DNA from: Distichodus sexfasciatus
Lineage: Eukaryota > Chordata > Actinopteri > Characiformes > Distichodontidae
Length of the DNA stretch: 64,000 nucleotides
Assembly: GCA_032718565.1 (NCBI GenBank)
Contig: JAVGVS010000024.1
Location: 2,660,063 to 2,724,062, forward strand
Direction: 5' to 3'
Shown: positions 38,501-50,500 of the stretch, piece by piece
How positions within the stretch are numbered: the first letter of the stretch is position 1
How the letters are laid out: each line of letters starts with the position of its first letter
Made by a program: the position numbers and the translations under genes
Notes under the pieces: model-generated
What the model saw: only the letters and a program-made list of their open reading frames with translations
Database searches by the model: none
Told to the model about the DNA's origin: nothing

Positions 38501-41500
38501 AAATCTTTTTGGCTGGCTCCTTTGACTTCTTTATGTTTCTCCGTGTTACTCTGCTCTGGATTGCGTTTTAAGAGCGTTGGCAGAGAGCACTTTATGGGCT
38601 GTCAGCTTTTTCTTTTTGTTTAAGCTGATGAATATTCAGAGGTTTTAAAAATGTTGTTTTCAGGAAGATTACAGGAACAGACTGCGTTGCTACACAGGTC
38701 AGAAGCCAAATCGGGAGTTCACAGAGACCGGTTTGGGTAAAATTGTAGCTGTAACACTGGGGGAAAAATTGATGTAAGACTATATCCAAATCTATTAATC
38801 TTATACTACTATATCCCATGATTTTCTACGCTTTCATAGTCAATTTCCAACTGAATTTGTTGTTTGTCATGTCAAAAATCACTTCTCTAAAATTCGACTT
38901 TTGTAAGACCTCAATCTGGCTAAACATCCATTGCAGGTTTTCTCTTCAAGCCCCAAGGGAACAAAGGTCTTCATTCTCTGTCGTCTTTGAAGCAGTGCAT
39001 GACTCTAATTGGATTATTCCAATCAAATCTTCTTTTGTAGGTATTCTTCTTCCCTCAGTGCTTCTTCCAGAACAGTCAGATCCCGTTTCATGAAAGTTTT
39101 GTTCGTGTGTCGCTTGATGAGGTTTAACACAGTTCTCGTTAAAAAAAAAAAAAGTCTGAGAAGACCCTGAGAAAACTGACAGAAAGACCCCACTTTGGAG
39201 GTTCCTAAAAGAAACACAAAAACCTGAGCTAGACTTGGCCCTTACGGCTTTGTTTCTAACTGAAGTGCAGACGGCAACCCGTAAGTTCTCAAGAACCTAG
39301 TGGGATTAAGTCACTCGCGCCGCCTTTGTTCAATAAACGTGCAAAGTGGAAAGAAAGCGCACGATTATCAACAGGTTCCAGGCATTTGAAGTTATGGGGC
39401 CGTACCACTCGATATTACGCCCCGCATAGGCGGCCAGGATCTCTTGGCTGCTACAAGGCCATCTTCGTTCTTCATTGTGGAGTGTGTCAGCTTTTCCCCC
39501 CGCCACGTTTTACGAAGAGCGAGCGTGCTCCGACTTGAGCCGGCTGCTGTCGATGGGTTTTGGCACCAAAACCCTGCAAGAAAAAAACCATGTCTGGAGC
39601 AGGACAGTTTCCGATTTTGAGGTATACCACGGTTTTGAAAAAGTCACGGTATCAGAACCAATAAAATGTTCCGTCACACCATTCGTACAGGACGAACAGC
39701 TTTTAATGACTGAAATTGCAGGAATCCTTCAGGTTTAAAGCCTTGTTTTTGAGTTGCAGACAGAGCCCTTGATCAGGTGAAAGTGAGTGATTATTTTTAA
39801 GGGTTTTTTTTTTATCAGCCGGGCCGATTATCGGTATCGGTGTTTAATTTTGACCATCGCCCGCACAGAACAGTCTCTGATTGGCTATATGTCACACGAG
39901 TAGTAGCCAATCAACACTGAAGCCTTGTCACTCACACACGAGCGCAGCGTGAAGCTACGAGAAGGAGAGAGGAGAGTTAGAAAATTCAACATTTTTGCTG
40001 ATTTTCATTTTTGTTTTGCACATTGATTCCAAAAATTGGTTATCGGCCCGGTTAGCTAGCAATAATCAGGATTGATATTGGCCCTGAAAAACCAATATCG
40101 GTCGTCCTCTGTCATTGTGAGCACAGCACAGCACACGGTGGACCATAATGTACATAAGTGTGAGCTCTGCATTTGACCCATCAGTTAAACAAGCTGTGAG
40201 CTTGGGGACCGTACGTAGCTCACTGGTACCTTTACCGGAAACTCGAACTGGCGACCTTCCGATCATGAGGCCAACTCCCTCACCGTGACACTACCAACTG
40301 CCCCGTGCAGCTCCACATTTGATCAGTCGCTGTGTGTCAGCCCTACGAAGACGCGATCGATCAGGAATCCCAGCGTTCTCTTGCTCTCCCGGTTGGCGCC
40401 GCCGTCATTCGACCACCATCACCCCCCACCCCCACACCCTCATCCTCAACCGGATCTGTGACCCATTTGCCCGCTTGGACGTCAGATGCCACATCCAAAA
40501 GAGAGCACAGGAAATGAGTTAATGGAAGCTCTACCTTTAGTCAAGAACGTTCAGACTGCCAGCAGTTGACAGGAATGTTAAGGCGCCTCAAAGAGCTCAG
40601 TGTTCAGACGTTGGCATTGGTGTCTACAGTATCATCAGATACCCCGCTGGCCGGGGACAGTCCTTAGCCCTGGATCTCAGCGGTGTAAGTACCTCCAATC
40701 CGTGATCAAAAGCCAGGATCCAGCCCCACCCCCCACCTCCCCCTTCCCCTTCCTCTTTGGAGTTCCCGAGGGACCGCGCGCACAACGGAGGGGTTGTTTT
40801 CGTTCTCCTCTCCAAGATTTCTGCCCACCCCGAGTCGCTCATTTCTTTTCTGGGGGAGTAAAACGATAGCTTTTCTCTTAAGCCGTCATTACCGAGAGAG
40901 AGTGGTGGGGGGGGATAGCTCACGCTGCGAGAGCACTACGACAATACAGGAGTTCTTGTTACGGTCATTAGGGGCTCTCCTCGAGATGCACATGTCGGAG
41001 AGGCAGGTCGCGGAGACGGACCGGACCACCCGGAGAGCTCCAGCCCAGAGATTAATCAGGAATCCCGGCGTTCTCTTGCTCTCCCGGACAGCGCCGCTGT
41101 CATTTGGACCACCATCGTCTCCCCCCTTCCCTCACACCACCCCCCAACATCCCTCCCCCCAACCGGATCTGTGACCCATTTGCCGGCTCGGCCGTTGGAC
41201 GCCGTTCAGATACGGCCACGGGCCCAGGTTTCAGCTCTGGCTGTGGGAAAAGAAATTATAGCAGGCAGTGTTTGAAATGTGTTCGCCGGAGATGTAAGCA
41301 ACAGCTTCATCATCAAATTGCCTTCTCTGTGGGAACTGCGTCCACCCGCCTCCCAACTCTTCTTTACTTTTTTCGAGGGGAAATCTCCCCCCCCCCCTTT
41401 TTTTTTTTCCCCCAACGGACAGTTACGTAAACACAGCTCTCCAGTTGCGTTCGGTCCGTTTCCGAGGGACTTTGAAAGCGTTCTTTAGAGTTTCTTACGA

Positions 41501-44500
41501 GAGCCGCGGCGGTGATATCAGGTGGCGACGTTGGTCTGCATTTGACTTTGTAGTGCAGGCTTTTCTGACTTTAAAGACTAAACCTTTGTTGTTGGGCCGG
41601 GCGATATGACCTGTGCGCTATGTTTTTATTATTAATTGGGGTTCAGCTGGACGGGCAGACGTGATTTCTGGCCGCAGAGTCGATGGTCCTGGCCTGCCGT
41701 GATTGTGCTGGCTTCTGCCACATGTTCTTGTTTTCCCAGCTATCAGGCCCACTTAGCCAAATTTCTTGATGCAGAAGGATCTGTAGCCCTGGAGCCCATT
41801 ACGTTGCCGTGGCGTAATGCAGAAAGCATGGCGCTGTTATTGTTACCTGTCTGAAGCACGTTATCTTTATGTTTTGTCTCTCCTATAAATAGCTCTCGGC
41901 TCGCTCCGTTCTCCACTCCCTCCTTTCGGCCGAGGATCCGGTTTCGCTCGTTCAGGCTCCCTGTTTATTTTTTGTTTATCTGATCCCTCTCGCATAGTAA
42001 GTTTGCAATCAATCTGCAATTTTCTAGCGTCATGTTTCGCTTCTCCGGCGCAGGACGTGTATGATGAATTTTGTTTGTAGCAGCGAAGTCGTTGTCACTC
42101 CTCAGTCCGTCGAGGGCCGGCCGAGGGGCGGTGACAATAGGAACGCTTGCCGCGGTCGCGGCCCGCTCCACGGACTAGCGATTAAGACGAGTACGGCGTT
42201 GTTGCTTCCCCTCCCCGCTCATAGTGAGGGTCCGCTCGACGCAAAGCAAAGGCACGGCAAAGAAAAGCAAACGTTTGCGGCGCACGGTTAATTCAAACCA
42301 CGTTTGTGTAAAAGGGGGCTGGCTGAGAATTCGCTTTTACTCAGGTATTGTTTTCAATAACAGTGTCGTCCTGGAAACCCGAGTTGCACGAAAAGCCTCA
42401 GAATTGATTTCGAACTTCGTCCGAATTCTGAGCGTTTCGGCTGCCGAGTGTTTTGGTTTGTGTCTCGGTGTCGCGTGCCAGCTGTTAACTCCACGTTTTT
42501 TCCTTTCTGATTGGATTAATATTTTTAGTTTAGAGATTTGATTCGTTTAAATAAACTCGAGGATGATTAGAGTTTTTTGTTTTCATTTCTTTGCTGGTTG
42601 CCAGACGCACGTGTTGAGCCTTGGAGAAAGTGTTTGTCCGTGGCCGACCTCAGTAGACATGGAGCCTGTTGATATTTTTATAAACGCATGTTTATCAATA
42701 CGTTTGAGCTTTTTTGTTAATACGTTTGAGCTGGAGTAACTAAGGACGTTGTTCAGGGGTCCAGCGGTGGAAGTGTTGGAGGTGGGATTCGAACCCACAA
42801 CCCCTTGGAGCGTCTTAACCACAGCCAAGATCTTCATTGGTTCGACGAACCCATAGCATTGATTCACAATGCAGGCATCGATCAGACGTCGTGCAGATTG
42901 TTAACGTCCCTTGGCAGTTCAGATCACGGCCATGTGATCTGAAGGTTGCCGGTTCGAATTCCGGATCGGTAACGGTACCACTCAGGTACTTACGAGCACG
43001 GTACCGTCCATAAGCGCTGCCCACTGCTCCTTCACGGAATGGGTCAAAAGCGGAGCTCACGTTTCGTTGCGGTTTGCGTGCGGTGCTGGGTTCACCTCTG
43101 TCTCTCCTTTCTCCTCAGGATCCCGTCCTGGCCGAGCTGCTGCACAGCTACAAGGACCAGATTGTTTGCTACCACGAGCACGATTCCCTGCTGGACCACA
43201 AGGAGGAGGAAGCGCTGAGCGAAGAGGACCGTAAGGCGGCGTGGGCCGAGTACGAGGCGGAGAAAAAGGTAAAGATCCCCTTCCTCCGTCATGCCCGTTT
43301 ACGATGTCACGTTTAAACGTTTGTGCCGTGTCCTCTTGAGTGGACGGACGTAGAAATTCAAAGCTTTTATCACGTTCACACCTTTTTAAATAATGTCCTT
43401 GTTCACACCAGATCGTTTGCCAAAAAGTATTCATTTACACCAGTCCACATAAATACGCCGCGTAAAGCGCTGTTATGAGCATGACAAACCTATAGGTGGC
43501 AGTGTAACGAGGAGCATAAAGCCATGTTAGCCAATCAGAATCCTGAAAAATACAAAACAACGCATGACACGACTGATTACGGTCGACGCAGACATTTTCC
43601 CCCCAAAATGCAGAACTGGGGCTAGCAATATGCTAAACAGCTCGTTAAACATGAAATATATTTACGGGCGGATGAGGGTGCGGTGTTTGATCGTTGGAGT
43701 GCCACCTGATAGCGTTCAGAGCGCTAAGCGACTTCATGACCCTAAGGAACACGTTACAATGTTTACCTGAAACGTGGAAGTTGCCCGATGACGCTTTTCA
43801 TAACTTGGCAACAAAAAGCGCTCTGGACGGAGGTTTTGACCGCTCTCAGCGTAAAGAAAAAGGTGTTTGCTGGACACAGGCTCTTAAAGCTACAGATGCA
43901 GCTACAGCTCCTGCACTGACAGTCACCGCTGCAGCCAGCACCGATATAGAGAACATCGAGCGACTTACATTTCCTAATTTCAGGGACAGTTCGCCTGAGA
44001 GCAACTTAGGGTTAAGGGTCTTGCTCAGGGACCCAATGTTGGTAACGCCAGAGGTCGGATTTGAACCCACAACCTCTTGGTACAAAGGCGAGTGTCCTGC
44101 CACTAGACCACCAACACCCTGCAACACCCTGTCGACAAAAGTTCAGCTACATCTGTACGTGATTAGTGAGCTGTCGGATTTAGTTATTAATCTGGGATAT
44201 TTTTTAAATAAAAACTGTAATAAATGTATATTTACTGTGTTTTTATATTTATTTATATTTACTGTATTTTTATGTTGCTACAAACCAGGTATTGCAGGTT
44301 CAGAACCAGGTATCCAAATGAAGTACCGCCGAGTATCGGTACCGAACACCAGCTGACGCCTCCGTATGTGACAAAGAATCTTGAATCTCTTGAATCAAAA
44401 CCAAAAATGACGATACGACGAATGTCGTTTTCCGATTTCCTATTTTGCACTCGAAAGAAAGTTGGGTTTAATGTGAAAAACGGACGAACAAATAATAATG

Positions 44501-47500
44501 CCTTGTTCCAAAATGTCCGCCCGACTTTCCATAAAGGCACCTTTACTGTAAGTCCACCGGCAGTGAAAGGTTAGTGAGTTTGCCTGTCTTCCACAAACCT
44601 ACGCCTCTGGCCGTGCAGCACAAAGGAATGTCAGAAAATACCAGGAGCAAAGTGCTGCCCAATTAGGAAACATGGCTGCAGTTTACAGAGCCGGGTCAGG
44701 GAGCTGATTGAACGGCTGTTTGAACTCCGTCAGCATCATGTCTGGCATCGTGGTATTGGCACTTTTACCACGTCTCTCCAACACCGATGGGCTTGTGGAA
44801 TGCTGAAATGTCTCTTCTTGTAGGAAACCCAGAAAGTGTTGAATCAGGGTTGGAAAATCTGACCTGATAATAGCATATGATGTTATTGTGTGAGTAACTT
44901 GCTCATTTGAACTGACAGAGTTTGTAAAGTTTCCTGGTTTAAACCAGCATTTCTTCAGCGAGGAAATTCATTATTTGAAGGTAAATCAGATATTTGATAG
45001 AATATGGTTTACGTTTTCTGCACAGTAGGAGTGGGAGTCTCTAGGTTCAATTATGATTCAGAGGCCTGCCATGCCATTATCCATTAACCATTATCGATGC
45101 ATGTTTTTTCTGTTGTTCAAACACTAAAAATTCATATTCAAATTATAATTTTAACTATAATTAAGGCTTTCAAATTTAATTAATTTGCTTCCAGTATCTT
45201 TTATTAATAAAACAAGTAAAGAGAACTGGAAAGTTAGATATCTTTGAGATGGAATGTAGTATCTCCTGCTATTTTATACAAGTAAAAAATAAAAAGCAGT
45301 AGATCAGCAGCAGAACGGATGGTATGAGGATGCGATTTCAAAATGTAAGATGTTAAAATAATCATTATTTGCATATCGAAAGCGAGTGATCATTCGTCAT
45401 TGTGAACACACCACAGCACAGCACACAGTGCACCACAACCAAATGTGAGCTCTGCATTTGACCCATCCGTGAAGGAGCAGTGGACAGCTAACAAGCGCCC
45501 GGGGAGCAGTGCTTGGAGACGGTACCTTGCTCATGAGTACCTCAGTGGTAACTTTACCGGCCCTGGATTCGAACCTGCGACCTTCTGATCACGAGGCGAA
45601 CACCCCACCCTAAACCGGCCAATCACAGACTTGGGAAAGCTAGTTTTTCACTGGAAAACTTACCCTTTCCATCCTAAAAACGTGACTTTCTTGAGGTGAG
45701 GAATTCAATTCCAGCAGAATGTTAAAAGTTTCTGTTTTGACCGCTCTACTTCAATATTTACGCTAAATCCACTGGTTGACTAGCGTGAAGATATTTCTCC
45801 GGAATCCATCTCCGTCTCCCGAGTTCAGTTAACCTAACGCAGGTAGGCTATCCGTGTGGCTGTGAATGCAGCGTAGGCTACCGTAAATGCAAACGTAGCT
45901 GCGACCGCACCGAGCGTCTGTGAGTGCTACGGCGATAGTCAACTTCAAAGGCAGATTTCTCCGTTTCTCACTTGGCGTGACAGGAGAAACCCGACTCCTT
46001 TGAATGTTGATATCTCAGTCATATGTCGTCACATTCATTCCATATAGGTATCGTTTTGAAGCTTGATTTATGCCCTTTCATGAAAACATAATAACTCAAT
46101 TTTGAAAATTTGCGACAAGCGACTGGTTGGAGGGTCACATATTTCATGTTTACATTTTTCTTGTTCTGTTTTAAAACAACTAATTGATGGATAATACAAA
46201 TCAACCAGCTACTCTATCATGAAAGATAATAATTACGTCCCTAGTGCAGGATAGAATCAGCTGGAGTGAGATTCGCACTGCTGTTGAGAGTCTCGTCAGG
46301 TAACAAAACTTTCCCACTTCCCACTGGATCAGGTCAAATTCTCTCCGGCTCCAGCATTGTCTGCAGATTAGAGAGGAGAAGGTGGGAGTGGGAGCGATCT
46401 CCCCCGAAAGGTGCATGTCGGCAGCTAATTAACGGTGTTTATTTGGAGAGGGATTACGGGTCGCCGCGCGGGGCTCCGTGTCAGCGCTGTAATCCTGGAG
46501 CCCGCGCGCTCCCTGGTTCCTACGCCGTCGGGATGTATGTTAATGAGCGTTTGTCCGGCCGCTCTGCCCCTTCACCGCCGAGCACAGGGATACGGACGCG
46601 GCTGTTGTACTGCAGAAACGTAATGGGCCTTATTCATATATATTTGTTTAGTTTTATTTTGTTTGAGATTTAGTTCCACAGGTCCCAGAGCTGGTAGTCG
46701 CTGCAGGTTTGGCTGTTTGTTCCAGTAACGTCCGTGTTTATCTTATTTGTCCGAAAGCCGCCCCCCTCCCTTGTTGCTTTATAAATACCATAAGGTAAAC
46801 TAAGAGCCGTTTGGACGGTCCCACGGCCCCGTCCGCAGGGCCAGCTGTGCTCCGTGTCCCGCCTGCGTCTCCCGCACCTGCTCGGAACAGGTCTCCTTCT
46901 TCTCCAGAGCAGGGGGAGTGTGTTTACCACCGAAAAGGGCCGATTACAGGGCGGCAGCGGCGCGCATCTGCTGCAGGGGCTCACTTACGCCCAAACACAG
47001 CCGCTCCGATGTGCGGGGAGGCGTGGGAGTTATGGTCGGTCGCAGCTAGGGGTGGGTGATATGACCTCAAAATTAGTATCGCGATTATTTAAGACTTTGA
47101 CCTTGATTACCTTTTACCTGTGAAACTGACTGACGCTGTTGCACCTCTGCACTTTACACATCACCGCCGCTGTGATGCACGTACACCTATACGGACTGTC
47201 TCATTCATGTTGCACTGAAACTGTCTCCGGAAAGATGTTAAGAATGTTTTATTTATATTTACAAACTGCACAGTATTACCACTCCAAACTGTTGCTGATC
47301 TGGCACACGCTTAACGCCAGACGACTGAAGTAGTAATCCTCCTCAAATGACTTGCTACAACACTGCTGTATTAATTTTTGCACCGCCGGTACTTATTTGC
47401 ACAACCATTGAACACTGAATGTACAGTACTGTGCAAAAGTTTTAGGCAGGTGTGAAAAAATGCTGTAAACAAAGAATGCTTTCAGAAATATGAATAATGA

Positions 47501-50500
47501 TTGTTATTTTTATCAATTTACAAAATGCAAAGTGAGCGAACAAAAGAAAAATCTAAATCAAATCAATATTTGTGTTACTACTATTTTGCCTTCAAAACCA
47601 GCATCAATTCTAGGTACACTTTGCACAAAGTCAGGGGTCTTGTAGGATACAGTCATTATATTATTTTGTAGGATTATAGTCATTATATTATTTGTAGGAT
47701 TATAGTCATGATATTATTTTGTAGGATTATAGGATTATAGATCTGTGGTTGGGTTTCCAAGATGTTTGGAACAACCTACCAGCCGAGTTCCTTCAAAAAC
47801 TGTGTGCAAGTGTACCTAGAAGAACTGACGCTGTTTTGAAGGCAAAGGGTGGTCAGCACCAGATATTGATTTGATTTAGATTTCTTTTGTTCATTCACTG
47901 CATTTTGTTGATTGATGAAAATAAATGATTAATTGACTTCCATTTTGAAAGCATTCTTTTGTTTACAGCAACAGCATTTTTTCACACCTGCCTCAAACTT
48001 TTGCACAGTTCTGTATATATCACTGGTCACTTTCTAACTAACTGCTTCTACACAAATTATTAAAATATATTGCACAGACCCTGGTTCTCCACTACTGTTA
48101 AAATATCGACAGATCTTAAATGTTAGTCATATTTTTTAAGAATACTGTTTTATTAGAAGACTGGATATAGAATTTTTCATATTGAAACTGTTTCTAACCT
48201 CCTGCAACATCCAGTATAAAAGTCAGCTTCCACTTTTGTAGGTAATACTGCATCCAAACCGTCTCTCCTCTACTTCTGTTTCTAGCTCTAGTTTAAAGTT
48301 ATATTTAATATTCCATTCCTAGTTACATTTAAAATGTATATTTTGTATTTTTTTCTATATTGTTTATTCTGTGCCTTTTTTGTTCTTTGTTCCCTATTTT
48401 CCTATTGCACAGTTAAAACTGGAGCCACGTCGTCTCGTCTCTCTGTATATCTGTACAGTATATAGCAGAGATGACGTTTACTTTGACTTTTTCGACTTTG
48501 ATTACGCTTATTTAAGATAGGGATGCACAATATGGGATTTAGACCGACGTCGATACCTGATGTTTTTCCACACGTACGTATATCTGCCAAAAAACGAGGC
48601 AGGCAGAGTTTAGCACGTGAAGACCATACCCTAATTCCACGCCAAATTCCGCTGCAGACTCATCATTTGGGCACAAAAAAAAGTCAAGCGAGCGTGAAAG
48701 CAGAGTGGAGCGAGGGCGCAGCATTTCAAGCATAGTGCACAACATTTTAAGAAAAAGTCACTTCTCGTCCTAGGTAGTGTTCCAAGTCAAATAGGGTGCG
48801 TTGTGACACTTCATGTGCACTACCTAGTGCGTAGAGAGCCGTTAAGCTACAACCCTGGCTATTTCCTGAGATACCTCATAGAAAAGTATGATAAGAGCGC
48901 CTTACCTACCATACTATCAAGTGCAGTAGTATGCGGCTCAGGACACAGCCCATGTCCGAGCTCTTTCGATTTTATTTCAATGTATTGCCCAGCACTGGTC
49001 ACAGTGCCGTCGCGTGAGGACCTACAGCTGGAAAAAGAAGTCTGGTCATTTATTGAGATCCTGGTTTGGGCGTAACGCCGACTGCTTTGTGTGTGTGGCA
49101 GGGTCTCTCCATGCGCTCCAACCAGCCGCTGTACCAGCAGATGGGCGGGATAGGAGCGGCGCAGAACTACTTCCCCTTCAACGTGGCCGCCTTGGCCTCC
49201 ATGACCAACCAACAGCTGGAGGTCAGTAATCGGCACCACGCCGACGCTTTTACGCACCCCCCACAATCCCTCTTTCTGCCGCCACACGCGTCCCGGGGCA
49301 ACAGGCAGTTGGCGAGGAGCAGTTGCCAAGAGCTATTTACGCACATGTTCGATAGCCGTAGTGTTTCAGGACGTGGGGTTTACTGCGGTGCGCGTGTGTG
49401 CATTTAGCCTCTTTGCGACTACGTTCTTTCACGACTGTAGTCAAGATGTATGAAGCATAAATAGTTTTCATCGGTTTTGACCACATTGTTTGCTGTCTCC
49501 TCTCATTTTCCTCTCCATCTTCTCGCCTTGCGCTACAGGAGCTGATTAATCAGGGGCGACAGAAGGTGGTGGAAGCCACAAATGCCCTGAAGACGGTGCC
49601 CAGGGAGCCTCTGGAGGACATCATCAGCCAAGTGGTGAGTGATGGGCCGGTTAGAGGATTACAGGGGGCAGTTGAGGTTAACCGGGAAGGCGCACGCAGC
49701 AGGTTTGACCGAAAAGACAACGGTCAGCAGTAACGAGGGTTATGACCGTGGCTTTTGATCAGAGGCGGCTTATTGTTTTGCCACCTGTTAAACTCAGAAA
49801 AGAAGAAAGTTATCAGACCGGGCTGGAAAAAAAAAAAAAAACACCTTACGTGGCGCATCAGCCGCATCAGCCACACATGTCCGTCTGGGCTGTTGGGGTC
49901 AGTTTAACCAGAAGAATGTCTGCCATATTGCACATGCGGCCGGTGTGTTTGGTCACGCCGCCGGTTCGGTTTATACACGAGGGCGTACCGGTGTGTGTGT
50001 GTGTAGCTGTGCCCGCTGCAGGTGTGCCCCAGAGTAACAGGTGCATTTGTGTTTGGCAGTGGCAAGAGAGCCCAAGTCTGTCGGAGGCCCAGGTGCACAG
50101 CATAGCGTTGGCCAGGCAGGCCGGCTACGAGCTGGAGCTCAAACACAGACAGGCGGTGTACCAGGAGACAGTCGGCAAGCAGCAGACGGTACAGATCTCT
50201 CTCTCTCTCTCTCTCGAACCCTGCACACACTCATTCACGTGTTCAGACCAAACGTCAGAACTTACAGTAATGGATTTCATTGACTTTCATCATGTTATTA
50301 CCGAGCATAACCATAACCCAGTCCAAAACCTCACTGTAACACATTCATGATCCTAAACGTGACCGTACTGCTTTCCCGTAATCTAATTCTGAACTAGAGC
50401 TGAAACTATTATTCGAATAACTCGAGTAATTCGATTACAAAAAATGGTCGAGGCAATTTTTCTAGAATCGAAGCTTCGTTTAAGTCATTTAAATGGCTAC

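Noticed and set aside
42768..42830. Another tRNA-like sequence
   Set aside because: Same reasoning: a partial SINE head with no complete acceptor stem that I can pair.
43694..44356. Open frame of 220 codons in an atrx intron
   Set aside because: It runs through a SINE and AT-rich intron sequence, has no recognisable domain, and has no splice or promoter context.
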